NCBI GenBank assembly: GCA_001749745.1
Contig: JWTM01000541.1
Location: 60,465-124,464 of the forward strand
Reading direction: 5' to 3'
Length of the DNA stretch: 64,000 bases
Source of the DNA: Candidatus Marispirochaeta associata
GTDB lineage: Bacteria > Spirochaetota > Spirochaetia > JC444 > Marispirochaetaceae
In this document: piece by piece, positions 51,701 through 60,328 of the stretch
Layout of the letters: each line of letters begins with the position of its first letter
Numbering within the stretch: position 1 is the first letter of the stretch
Program-made: the position numbers and the translations under genes
Notes under the pieces: generated by a model
Databases searched by the model: none
Seen by the model: only the letters and a program-made list of their open reading frames with translations
Told to the model about the DNA's origin: nothing

Positions 51701-52770
51701 TCTCCGTTCCCGTTCCGCCGTTTGACGTTCTTGTTGGCGTAGTGGATGACCACGAAGAAGAGGGTGACGATGCCCAAGGCGGCGACCAGGAAGACCAAAC
51801 CGTACTCCTGCTCGTAGGCGGTGGAGGCCACGGCGATGGCGCTCAAGGCGATCTGCAGGCTATAGAGGATGTAGAGTATCCCCCTGGATTGGAACCCGAG
51901 GTTGATCAGCTTATGGTGGATGTGGGCTCGGTCGGGAGAGAAGACCGGCCGCTTGTCCCGCAGTCTGCGCCAGATGGCGGCGATGGTGTCGAAGATTGGG
52001 ATGGCGAGGATTACCCCCGCGTGGGCCAGAGAGATGCTCCCTTCCCCGGCGCCCTGGTCAATTAATGGTAATACGGCGACCATGAAGCCTAAAAACTGGC
52101 TCCCCCCGTCGCCCATGAAGAGCTTCGCCGGCGGGAGGTTGACCACTAAAAAGCCCCAGATTGCGCCGGCCATGATAAAGCTGTACATGGCCGCCTGGAC
52201 GTTATTCCGCATTAAAAAAAGGATTCCGAAGGCGATGGCTGCGATCGAGGTGATCCCCCCGGCCAGGCCGTCGGAGCCGTCGATCATGTTGACCGCGTTG
52301 ATCACCCCCACGATCCAGAAGAGGGTCAGCGGGAAGCGGAGGATCCCGAAGCGCAGGGTGCCGTCGGCAAAGGGGATGGCCATCTTGCGGAAGGTGAAAT
52401 CCGCCGTCAGAACCAGTCCGGCGGCGATCAGCTGAATCACGATCTTGTTATGGGCGTGGAGGTTGCGCAGGTCGTCCCAGATCCCGAAGGTGAAGATGAT
52501 TGCTCCGGCGGCTAAAACAAAGAGGATTCGGAAGCTCCAGCTGACCGAGAGCTCCATGTGGTTAGCCAAGGTTATTGAGAAAACGATTGAGGAGATAATA
52601 AAGGCGGCAAAGAAGCCGAGTCCGCCCAAGCGTCCGATGGTTCCGGTATGGATCTTGCGGTGATCCTGATCGTCGAACCACTCCATGCGGTGGCACAGGG
52701 CTATAATGAGCGGCATCGAGGCCAGGGATAGGACGAAAGCGGTAATGGGCGCGAATATCAGTTCAGTCAT
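51697..52770 (-). CDS. Undecaprenyl-phosphate sugar-1-phosphate transferase (WecA/MraY type)
   Basis: A 357-residue membrane protein with about ten helices. Motifs of the WecA branch are complete: DQDHRKIHTGTIGRLGG, MIDGSDGLAGGIT, AKLFMGDGGSQFLGFM and the cytoplasmic RAHIHHKL (HIHH). It transfers a sugar-1-phosphate, commonly GlcNAc-1-P or a relative, to undecaprenyl phosphate, starting the repeat unit. Its ATG overlaps the stop of the upstream GT4 by one base, so the pair is co-translated. Confidence 0.92.
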   Translation of the reverse strand: MTELIFAPITAFVLSLASMPLIIALCHRMEWFDDQDHRKIHTGTIGRLGGLGFFAAFIISSIVFSITLANHMELSVSWSFRILFVLAAGAIIFTFGIWDDLRNLHAHNKIVIQLIAAGLVLTADFTFRKMAIPFADGTLRFGILRFPLTLFWIVGVINAVNMIDGSDGLAGGITSIAAIAFGILFLMRNNVQAAMYSFIMAGAIWGFLVVNLPPAKLFMGDGGSQFLGFMVAVLPLIDQGAGEGSISLAHAGVILAIPIFDTIAAIWRRLRDKRPVFSPDRAHIHHKLINLGFQSRGILYILYSLQIALSAIAVASTAYEQEYGLVFLVAALGIVTLFFVVIHYANKNVKRRNGNGD

Positions 52771-53900
52771 CAGGATTCTCCACTAATATAATCGACCATT
52801 TTCAGATACTTGTTAATCACGATCTTCTCGTCGAAGCGGTCGATTATCATCTGCCGGGAGGCCCTGCCCATCTGCTCCAACTCCCGGGAGGAGAGTCGGC
52901 GAAGGGTGAGCATCTTCTCGGCCAGATCTTCAGGTTCTCCCGGGCGGCAGAGGTAGCCGTTGATACCGTCGGCTACCGGTTCCCGGGTGCCGATCGAGTC
53001 GGCGGCGATCAGCGCCTTGCCCATGCTGGCCGCTTCCAACAGCGACCGGGGAACCCCCTCGCGGTAGCGCGACGGAAGAACCACGCAGTCGGCGGCGGCC
53101 AGGTAGTTCCGGATCTCGTCGGTAGGGCCGGGGAGTTCGATGCACCCCTCCGCGACCGCCGCGTCTATCAGCCCCTTGTCGGCGCTGTAGGGGTCGGCCG
53201 GATCATAGGGGCCGACCAGGAGGATGCGGGTCTCCGGTTCCTTCCCGCGGACGATCCGGGCGGCTTTTACAAAATCCTCGACCCCCTTCGCGGCTAAGAG
53301 GCGTCCGACGAAGAGGAAGGTAAAGGGCCCTTCAGGTCTCGGCTGGGGCTGAAAATAGTCCGGATTGACCCCGGAGCCGGGGAGCAGATCCTGCTGCTCG
53401 GTTTTCACCAGTCCTCCGGAGAGGAAGAGCTCCCGGTCGTCCCGATTCTGGAAGAAGACCCGCTCCACAGAAGCGAAGGCGAAGCGGTAGAGTCCGCGGA
53501 CCACCAGCTGGAGGATGCCTTTCCGTTCGAAGGCGGTCCCTAAACCGGTAACATTATTTATCGCGGGAATTTTTAAGAACCGGGCGGCAATCGATCCGTA
53601 GATATTGGGTTTGATGGTGTACTGCAGCAGGATGTCCGGCTTCAGTTCCCGGTAGGCCTTGAGATAGGCGAATAGGGTTCTGATATCCTTGAGGGGATTG
53701 ATCCCCTTGGCGTCGATATCGATATGCCGAAACCCGACCCCCAGTTCGGTTAAGCGTGTGGTATACTCGTCGCGGGGCGCGAGTACGGTAACGGCATAGC
53801 CTTTCTCCTGCAGGGCGCGGATCAGCGGCCGGCGGGCGTTCCAGACATACCAGCACCCGTTGTAGGCGATAACTATATGAGGAGTCTTCACACTATCCAT
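52770..53900 (-). CDS. Glycosyltransferase family 4 (PglA-like)
   Basis: A 376-residue GT-B enzyme: CWYVWNARRPLIRALQEKGY, ILLQYTIKPNIYGSIAARF, NNVTGLGTAFERKG, LLPGSGVNPDYF, FLFVGRLLAAKGVEDFV and VLPSRYREGVPRSLLEAA. The N-terminal half is typical of PglA-like transferases that add the second sugar to an undecaprenyl-diphosphate sugar, fitting its operon with the WecA-like gene. Its start overlaps, head to head, the start of the beta-helix lipoprotein gene by 24 bases, so its leader lies inside that coding region. Confidence 0.9.
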   Translation of the reverse strand: MDSVKTPHIVIAYNGCWYVWNARRPLIRALQEKGYAVTVLAPRDEYTTRLTELGVGFRHIDIDAKGINPLKDIRTLFAYLKAYRELKPDILLQYTIKPNIYGSIAARFLKIPAINNVTGLGTAFERKGILQLVVRGLYRFAFASVERVFFQNRDDRELFLSGGLVKTEQQDLLPGSGVNPDYFQPQPRPEGPFTFLFVGRLLAAKGVEDFVKAARIVRGKEPETRILLVGPYDPADPYSADKGLIDAAVAEGCIELPGPTDEIRNYLAAADCVVLPSRYREGVPRSLLEAASMGKALIAADSIGTREPVADGINGYLCRPGEPEDLAEKMLTLRRLSSRELEQMGRASRQMIIDRFDEKIVINKYLKMVDYISGES

Positions 53901-55055
53901 TCTAAACCTTTTTTTCGCGTTAATCCGTTAAAATGGTCGCCCATCTCTCTTCTATTTCCGCTCGTGATCCTCTGCGTTACTCTTTCGTCCTGTTTGACCC
54001 AACCTTGGGGTACCCAGATCGACGGTCGGCCGACGCGGAGGGAGCTTCTCGAGCTCTATGCCGAGCGTCAAGCCGCCGGTATAGACGAGTCGAAGCGCAT
54101 GCTGCGCGAGCTCTTTCCCGATCCGGCGGTGATGCGGAGCCCAAACCCCGAAAGGGCGGCGGCCGCCGAGCAGGGCGAAATCGCAGTAGCCAGCGCCGCC
54201 TGGTGGGGTTGGGATAGTCAGAATGCCACACAAATACTGCAGAAGGCAATGGACTCGCCGGTGGATATCTTGGTTGTTCCGGCCATGCCGGGCGACTGGC
54301 TGAGTGCGGAAGTCGAGATCGACGGACCGGCAATGATCCTCTTCGAGCCGGGGGCGGCGATCAAGGCCTTGCCCGGCGCCTTTATGGGTAAAAAGGAGTA
54401 TCTCCTGACCGCCTACCGGCAGCAGGGGCTTACGATCCGCGGCTACGGCGCCCGGTTGGAGATGCGCAAAAAAGAGTACACCCAAGAACCCTATGTCTGG
54501 TCCCAGTGGCGCCACGCCCTGGCCATTCTCGAGTCGGAGGATATAAGCGTAGAGGGTTTGCGTATACTGCGCTCCGGCGGCGACGGCATCTATGTCGGCC
54601 AGCACCGGGACGGCGTACCCTCCCGGAATATCCTGTTGCGGGATCTGACCCTGTTGGAGAATCACCGCCAGGGAGTCTCGGTCATCGCCGCCGACGGCTT
54701 CCGGATGGAGTATGCCTATATCGCCGACACCCGCGGGGTGCCCCCCTCCTCGGCCATCGATTTCGAACCCAATAACGGGGTCTACGGCCTGACCGGCTGC
54801 GAGGTCTACGCCTCCCTCTTCGAGGGCAACGCGGGGGCGGCCCTGACCGTCTACCTGCGCAATCTGAGCGATGCGGATCCGCCGGTGAATATCCTCATCG
54901 AGAAGACGCTGGTTCTCGGCTCGCCCCTCTCCACCTTCATCGCCGGCGTGGGCAAGGGGGTTCGGGGACGCCTCGAGATTCGGGATTCGGCCATCCGTGG
55001 CGTCGGGATCGCCCTCGAGTCGCCGAGCTTTTCCATCGATAAAGCCATAGAGTGA
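53877..55055 (+). CDS. Right-handed beta-helix lipoprotein
   Basis: A 392-residue exported protein with a lipobox (ILCVTLSSC, residues ~31-39). The ATG at 53877 is needed to keep a basic N-region before the hydrophobic segment, as no other start is available. The middle has pectin-lyase-fold ladders: GLTIRGYGARLEM, DISVEGLRILRSGGDGIYVG, NILLRDLTLLENHRQGVSVI and ILIEKTLVLGSPLS. The fold serves polysaccharide lyases, epimerases and binding proteins; AlgG/Wzi-neighbour roles in surface glycan processing fit the context. Catalytic residues are not assignable. Confidence 0.78.
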   Translation: MRSLHTIHSKPFFRVNPLKWSPISLLFPLVILCVTLSSCLTQPWGTQIDGRPTRRELLELYAERQAAGIDESKRMLRELFPDPAVMRSPNPERAAAAEQGEIAVASAAWWGWDSQNATQILQKAMDSPVDILVVPAMPGDWLSAEVEIDGPAMILFEPGAAIKALPGAFMGKKEYLLTAYRQQGLTIRGYGARLEMRKKEYTQEPYVWSQWRHALAILESEDISVEGLRILRSGGDGIYVGQHRDGVPSRNILLRDLTLLENHRQGVSVIAADGFRMEYAYIADTRGVPPSSAIDFEPNNGVYGLTGCEVYASLFEGNAGAALTVYLRNLSDADPPVNILIEKTLVLGSPLSTFIAGVGKGVRGRLEIRDSAIRGVGIALESPSFSIDKAIE

Positions 55056-55129
55056 ACTATGGAATTAATGACACCATTACGGTAGTATATACATCCATAT
55101 ATAAATCCATGTTTCTACGGAGAATATGC

Positions 55130-56785
55130 ATGCAACAGCGAATACTAGTGGCCCTCCTCCTGCTTCCAATGGCGCTCTTTGCGCTCGATATTACCGATCC
55201 GGTAGGGGGCATCTACGACGATGTACAAGTCTGGTACGAGGCCGGGCTGATCGAACAAATACCCTCTCTGCGTCCCTATCCGGCCCAGGTGCTGGTGGAC
55301 GCCCTCAATCAGGTCCTCTCCGCCCCCTCCCTGCCCGAAACTGATCGGGTCCGGGCGCAGGATTACCTCGACCAACTGACCGGGACCGATATTGATCTGG
55401 TCTGGGGGGGCGAGGCGCAGCTCAAGAGTTCCGAAGACGAGGAGTACCTCTGGGGCATCTTCGGGATGGACTACAACACCTGGTTCAACGACTACATCGC
55501 CCTGAACGGACGCTGGGTGGCCATGGCCAAGTACGAGGGCGACGGATACTACGCCGGCGGTGAGGCGGGTCCGATCGACAGCTTCGACGACAATGCCGAA
55601 CTGAGCGTCAAAGGCCGGACCATCGAGCTGCGTCAGATCATGACCAACTCCTTCAGCGTCGGTTCCGAATCCCTCTACTTTCAGGCGGGCATCCACCGCA
55701 GCTCCTACGGCCCGGTCTTCGACAACGGCGCCATCCTCGGCGGCTACGCCCACTACGCCCCGACCTTCAACGTGGTCTGGGACGAGGGCGGCACCTTCGG
55801 CCTGACCACGAGCTATATGGATCTGACCGCCACCAACTACTACGGCGATACCGACGACCCCTTCAGCGATAAGCGCATGGTGATGCAGACCTACACCTAC
55901 CGGCCCACATCCTGGGCGGAGTTCGAGTTCCTGCAGAGCATTGTCTACGGCAAGCGCTTCGACCTGACCTACTTCGTCCCCTTCAGCTTTCTCTTCTATA
56001 ACCAGAACCTGACCGGCTACGAGGATAACGCCCTGATGGGCCTCTCCATGTCCCTGCGGCTGCCGGAGAGCATGGGCCTCAACTCGGTCCTCTATATCGA
56101 CGACGCCCACTTCAATGACCTGATCCGGGGCGACTTCGAGACCATGTTCAAGGCGGCCTTCAACACCGAGCTGACCTATACCCCCATGCAGGACTACCTG
56201 CGCCGGGTATCCCTGGACTACCTGGCCATCACCCCTTACACCTTCTCCCACAAGAGCGACCGTTTTAACGAATACCCCGGAACTGTAGGAGATGGTGGAT
56301 ATGCAACTTGGCTTAGCGAAAATGCAAACTATCTAAACTACACTACATACGGCGACCCCTTAGGGGCGGTGCTGGATCCCAACTCGGACAGGCTGACGGT
56401 AAAATACAACGCCCGGCCCCTACCGGAGCTGGACGTCAACCTGATCGGCCGCATGATCCGTCACGGGAATCCGAATGAAGGTTCCGGGATAACCTCAGGT
56501 GGAGTTACTGACGGATCAATCTTCGACGACGGCTACGATGATAGTGAAGACCACACCTTCAAGGAGTTCAAGTTCCTGACCCAGGACACCCTGGAGTACA
56601 CCTTCGTGGGCGGCTTAGACCTGGCCTATACCTTCGACTTCGATCCCAGCCGTCTCTCCCTGCTCCTCGGCTACCGCCTGGAGCACATCCGCAACCAGCG
56701 GAACGGATCCGGTGATCCGGTAGACGGCGAGAACGAGACCAACCACTACCTGATGGGCGGCTTCCTCTACTCCTACTCCTTTTAG
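55130..56785 (+). CDS. Wzi-like outer-membrane capsule-assembly barrel, first copy
   Basis: 551 residues from ATG 55130, with GGAG seven bases upstream. A signal peptide (ILVALLLLPMALFA) precedes an N-terminal helical domain (VWYEAGLIEQIPSLRPYPAQ) and a long region of alternating aromatic strands ending in a C-terminal aromatic residue (FLYSYSF), typical of beta-barrels. FDLTYFVPFSFLFYNQNLTG matches the Wzi-family core. Wzi binds the capsule at the surface. A strong terminator follows. One segment near 56.3 kb has a less GC-rich insert (GDGGYATWLSENANYLNY). Confidence 0.68.
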   Translation: MQQRILVALLLLPMALFALDITDPVGGIYDDVQVWYEAGLIEQIPSLRPYPAQVLVDALNQVLSAPSLPETDRVRAQDYLDQLTGTDIDLVWGGEAQLKSSEDEEYLWGIFGMDYNTWFNDYIALNGRWVAMAKYEGDGYYAGGEAGPIDSFDDNAELSVKGRTIELRQIMTNSFSVGSESLYFQAGIHRSSYGPVFDNGAILGGYAHYAPTFNVVWDEGGTFGLTTSYMDLTATNYYGDTDDPFSDKRMVMQTYTYRPTSWAEFEFLQSIVYGKRFDLTYFVPFSFLFYNQNLTGYEDNALMGLSMSLRLPESMGLNSVLYIDDAHFNDLIRGDFETMFKAAFNTELTYTPMQDYLRRVSLDYLAITPYTFSHKSDRFNEYPGTVGDGGYATWLSENANYLNYTTYGDPLGAVLDPNSDRLTVKYNARPLPELDVNLIGRMIRHGNPNEGSGITSGGVTDGSIFDDGYDDSEDHTFKEFKFLTQDTLEYTFVGGLDLAYTFDFDPSRLSLLLGYRLEHIRNQRNGSGDPVDGENETNHYLMGGFLYSYSF

Positions 56786-56809
56786 AGAGAAAAAATTACT
56801 GCATTTGAG

Positions 56810-56839
56810 GCCGCCGGGGACGACTCCGGCGGCTTTTTT
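56810..56839 (+). terminator. Rho-independent terminator
   Basis: A perfect eight-pair GCCGCCGG/CCGGCGGC stem with an eight-base loop is followed by six T residues, 25 bases after the first Wzi-like stop. The next gene starts 12 bases later, so expression of the second barrel should need read-through or a promoter inside this short gap. Confidence 0.9.
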
Positions 56840-56851
56840 AAAGGCTGATCA

Positions 56852-58636
56852 ATGAAACGACCACGCATACCCATTATCATTATTCTCTGCGGGCTCCTAC
56901 TCTTTCCTCTGGCCGCCCAGAACCGGCAGCGGATCGTCCCTTACGATTCGCCCCAGCTGATTCAGCTCCGCGGCCTCTACCGAGAGCTCGGCCTGGCGCT
57001 TCCCTCCCAGACCGCCCCCTTCACCGAGGCGGAGGTGATGCTGATGCTCGATCGGGTGCTCGATGAGGAGCGGGAGCTCTCCCCGGCGGGTCGGCGGGCG
57101 GTGGCGGAGATCCGCTCCGGCTTCGAGAAGCGGCCCGAGTACACCGAGTTCGACGGGGACTTCGTCTTCGACACCGATCTGACCTTAGGTGTCGAGGGCT
57201 ACGCCGGCTTTATCGGCGACGAGGATACCCGGGAGTGGGTGCGGGGCTATAACGAGCGGGTGCCGACCCTGCACGCCCCCTTCGAGTTCTACCTCTATGA
57301 CTCCTTCTACGCCCTCACCAGCCTGACCGCCCAGCAGGATCCCTTCGCCGTGCTCGACAAGCAGGGGAGCGGCTCCACCATCCCCCTCTCCTTCAATGAT
57401 CTGGAGAGCAACTACCCCCTGCAGACGGCCCTCTCCTACGGCGGGGAGCACTGGAATATCCGCATGGCCCGAGAGACCCTCGATTGGGGCGGCGGCAAGA
57501 CCGGGAACCTCCTGATCGGCGCCAACGGCACGGTGCACGACTTTATCGAGGCCACCACCTTCTGGAAGCGCTTCAAGTTCACCTTCCTCTGGCTGGGCCA
57601 GGACAATTATGCCTGGCAGTACGACTATACCGATACCAACGGCAACGGGGTTTATGATCCGGGAATCGATACCTTCGGCGGTTACCGTACCATCCTGGTG
57701 GGGAACCGTACTTTCTTCTATCCCGAGTATGATCGAATCAATGATGTAGAGGACGGTTACCTGCAGGGGGACTCGAACAGTATCGCCGTCTCAGCCCAGG
57801 AGAGCTACCGTCACTTCCTGGCCCACCGCATGGAGTTCCGGCCCCGGCACAACCTGAGTCTGACCCTGACCGAGGCGGTGATGTATCAGGATACCAGCTT
57901 CCAGCTGCGCTATCTGAATCCGATGATGATCTTCCATAACTGGTACCAGGGGGGCAACGCCAACTATTTCATGACCCTCGAGGCGGATTACACCCCGATT
58001 CCGGGGGTCAGCCTCTACGGTCAGTTCCTGGGGGATCAGATCGCCTTCTACTTCAACCGTCAGGGAGGAACCTACTCGGACGTACCCCCGGGGATGGGCT
58101 ATCTGGCCGGGATCGACCTCAACCGTCCCTATAAGGAGGGCTACCTCTTCGGCGGGGCGGAGTGGGTCAAGCTCGATCCCTACAACTACATCGACCGTTC
58201 CGGTATCAATCTCTGGTTCGAACGGCGGGTCATCAGCAACTATATGGGGGGCCACCACTATCTGGTGATCCAGCCCCTGGGATACGAGAAGGGTCCCGAC
58301 TCGATGACCTGGTATGCCGAGGCGGGCTACCGGATTCCGGGGCGCTGGGAGCTGAAGGCCTCCGGGGAGTACTCTCTTAAAGGAGAAAACACCATCGTCA
58401 GCCTCTGGTCCGACGCCGACGGCGAGGCGGAGAAGCGCACCCCCTCCGGTGATCACCCCATCGGGATGCTGGTCCTCTCCCTGACGGGCGAGATGGACGC
58501 CTCGGTGATCGGCCTCGACTGGGACTCCCGCTTCGGCACCGAGCTCTCCCTGATCCGGGTGGAGAACCTGAACCACGATCCCGACGAGGATTTCTGGGAT
58601 CTTCAGCTCTCGGCCCGCTTTACCTATAGTTTCTAA
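56852..58636 (+). CDS. Wzi-like outer-membrane capsule-assembly barrel, second copy
   Basis: A 594-residue exported barrel: signal peptide IPIIIILCGLLLFPLAAQ, the helical domain (LIQLRGLYRELGLALPSQ), then strands including MARETLDWGGGKTGNLLIG, LRYLNPMMIFHNWYQGGNA and YFMTLEADYTPIPGVSLYGQ, close to the Wzi core pattern, and a C-terminal TYSF. It is related to the 55.1-kb protein but not a recent copy. A terminator follows. The tandem pair suggests two attachment or export partners for surface glycans. Confidence 0.72.
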   Translation: MKRPRIPIIIILCGLLLFPLAAQNRQRIVPYDSPQLIQLRGLYRELGLALPSQTAPFTEAEVMLMLDRVLDEERELSPAGRRAVAEIRSGFEKRPEYTEFDGDFVFDTDLTLGVEGYAGFIGDEDTREWVRGYNERVPTLHAPFEFYLYDSFYALTSLTAQQDPFAVLDKQGSGSTIPLSFNDLESNYPLQTALSYGGEHWNIRMARETLDWGGGKTGNLLIGANGTVHDFIEATTFWKRFKFTFLWLGQDNYAWQYDYTDTNGNGVYDPGIDTFGGYRTILVGNRTFFYPEYDRINDVEDGYLQGDSNSIAVSAQESYRHFLAHRMEFRPRHNLSLTLTEAVMYQDTSFQLRYLNPMMIFHNWYQGGNANYFMTLEADYTPIPGVSLYGQFLGDQIAFYFNRQGGTYSDVPPGMGYLAGIDLNRPYKEGYLFGGAEWVKLDPYNYIDRSGINLWFERRVISNYMGGHHYLVIQPLGYEKGPDSMTWYAEAGYRIPGRWELKASGEYSLKGENTIVSLWSDADGEAEKRTPSGDHPIGMLVLSLTGEMDASVIGLDWDSRFGTELSLIRVENLNHDPDEDFWDLQLSARFTYSF

Positions 58637-58645
58637 CCCATCGGC

Positions 58646-58675
58646 CGGATCCTCAGCGGGTCCGGCTTTTTTTGA
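58646..58675 (+). terminator. Rho-independent terminator
   Basis: GCCGGATCC/GGGTCCGGC stem (one G-T pair) with a five-base loop, followed by seven T residues, ten bases after the second Wzi-like stop. Confidence 0.9.
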
Positions 58676-58744
58676 CCACATAAATGACCGATGGTCAACT
58701 TATAAAAAAGTTGACAAAGTATATACGCGGATGTATTGTGAAAT

Positions 58745-58846
58745 ATGGAAAAAATTATCTGGGATATAGAAAAAAATGAGAAACTTATAATGGAGCGTAA
58801 TATTTCATTTGAGGAAAATACCATAAGCATTACAAGGGGACATGAA
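58745..58846 (+). pseudogene. BrnT toxin 5' remnant, in frame with the BrnA gene
   Basis: The frame begins MEKIIWDIEKNEKLIMERNI then SFEE, the N-terminus of a BrnT-type RNase toxin (W-D, K, R-x-I-S-F-E-E pattern). After about 24 residues the similarity ends and the frame runs through ~10 unrelated codons straight into the antitoxin ATG, with no stop between. The catalytic body of BrnT is therefore missing, as if deleted internally. AT-rich compared with both neighbours. Confidence 0.6.
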
Positions 58847-59158
58847 ATGAGTAAACGATATGATCTGACAGATGAAGAGAAGAAGATTGAAGGCGAAATA
58901 GAGACATTTAAGAGTGTAACTGGTGAGAAGCGAAAAAAGGTAGAATCAATATTAACCTCAGCCAAAAAAAATAAGGCAATAAGCCTTAGAATAGCGAATT
59001 ACGATTTGGAAAAGCTAAAAGAAAGAGCTGAGAAAGAAGGATTGCCATATCAGACACTGATCACAACTGTGTTGCATAAATACATAACCAATCAGTTATT
59101 TGAAAGGGATGAAATTATTAGATCAATACGTTTACTTAAAGAGGAGCAGGCTATTTAA
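58847..59158 (+). CDS. BrnA-like antitoxin
   Basis: A 103-residue antitoxin from ATG 58847, with AAGGGGA seven bases upstream. An acidic helical N-terminus (DEEKKIEGEIETFKSV) leads to a ribbon-helix-helix/CopG-like half, NKAISLRIANYDLEKLKERA then EKEGLPYQTLITTVLHKYI, as in antitoxins placed after BrnT. A longer frame from 58745 would fuse it to the toxin remnant. With the toxin gone it is a solitary antitoxin that may still bind DNA. Low GC marks it as an acquired piece. Confidence 0.72.
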   Translation: MSKRYDLTDEEKKIEGEIETFKSVTGEKRKKVESILTSAKKNKAISLRIANYDLEKLKERAEKEGLPYQTLITTVLHKYITNQLFERDEIIRSIRLLKEEQAI

Positions 59159-59176
59159 GTAAGGCAGGTTAACTTC

Positions 59177-60274
59177 ATGATGTTTCGACGCAGCATAATC
59201 GCACTTCTCTGTTTTACCGTTCTTCTGAGCCTGGACGCCCAGGAGCTCCGTTACGCCTGGCAGAGCGACTTCGGCTGGTCGGCCAATTTCACCGATGAGT
59301 ACAACCTGAATCTCGATCAAGCTCGGCTCTCACTCAGCACCGACCTGGGCGCGTATCACACGCTGAGCGGCGATCTGCTCCTGGAGGATTCGCCAGCGGA
59401 ACGCGGGCTCGGCTGGGAGGAGTTTATCCTGGCCACCGATCTGGCCGGGTACTTTGGGTGGGGAGACTCGGCGTTGATGTGGCGCAATGGTTTCTTCGAG
59501 CAGAGTGCCGGGGCGGAGTACGCCGATCTCGGAATCGTCGGCTATGCCGACAGCGGCGCCGAGTGGATCGCGCTGGAAGAGGAGTGGAGCACCCAGCTCC
59601 AGCTCGACTACCGCAGCATTTGGATTCGCGGCGCTTCGACCTGGAATCTCTGGATCGACGAAACCGACCCGGCGACGGTGAACGCCGATTCCGGCCGCCG
59701 GATGCAGCTCTACGCGGGCAGCGTCGACCTGATACCCGGCTTGGCCTTTGAAGCCGGGATGCGGATGGACCCGGATCAGGAAGGGCTTACCTCGGGAATG
59801 AGCGCTCGCTACAGTCTGGCGGACCGCCGTAACGAGCTGATTCTGGGGGCCTCTTATGCCTATACGACCCTCTCCCCGACGGCCCAGCTCGCGCTCTACG
59901 GACTGGATACGGTCTGGTATAACCATCTCGGCGGGGCGGGGATGGAGTACCGGCGCCACCAAAAGAACGACGCTGAGTGGTATCTCTCCCTCTCAGTGAA
60001 GGGACGGGATACCGCCTCCCTGATCGCCGTCGGCGGCGGTATCGGGTATGACCGGGGACTCTGGGGCGCTGAGTTGGCCTTCGCCTACGACAGCACCTTG
60101 TCGGCCGGGGAGGGAACCCTGGCCGGGATCGATCTCTCACTTTTTGCACCCATTGAACCGGTCCTCTTCACCATCGGCTTGGTCTACAGCGACGGTTACG
60201 GCTGGAGCAACAATGCGGTCGCTCCGCTCTCCTCGGTAGGCGGCCTCTACCTCAATATAGAGGTCGATTTTTGA
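59177..60274 (+). CDS. Exported outer-membrane beta-barrel-like protein
   Basis: I do not recognise a family for this 365-residue protein. A signal peptide (SIIALLCFTVLLSLDAQ) is followed by many alternating strands rich in Tyr, Trp and Gly (WYLSLSVKGRDTASLIAVGG, FEAGMRMDPDQEGLTSG) and a last strand GGLYLNIEVDF ending in Phe, as in outer-membrane barrels. No cysteine cluster or enzyme motif. It follows the antitoxin by 18 bases but returns to high GC. A surface role near the Wzi-like proteins is possible. Confidence 0.6.
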   Translation: MMFRRSIIALLCFTVLLSLDAQELRYAWQSDFGWSANFTDEYNLNLDQARLSLSTDLGAYHTLSGDLLLEDSPAERGLGWEEFILATDLAGYFGWGDSALMWRNGFFEQSAGAEYADLGIVGYADSGAEWIALEEEWSTQLQLDYRSIWIRGASTWNLWIDETDPATVNADSGRRMQLYAGSVDLIPGLAFEAGMRMDPDQEGLTSGMSARYSLADRRNELILGASYAYTTLSPTAQLALYGLDTVWYNHLGGAGMEYRRHQKNDAEWYLSLSVKGRDTASLIAVGGGIGYDRGLWGAELAFAYDSTLSAGEGTLAGIDLSLFAPIEPVLFTIGLVYSDGYGWSNNAVAPLSSVGGLYLNIEVDF

Positions 60275-60328
60275 GGCGGAGCTCTCCCCCTGGAAAATCC
60301 GGCCCGGAAAGAGGTATATTCTCACCCG

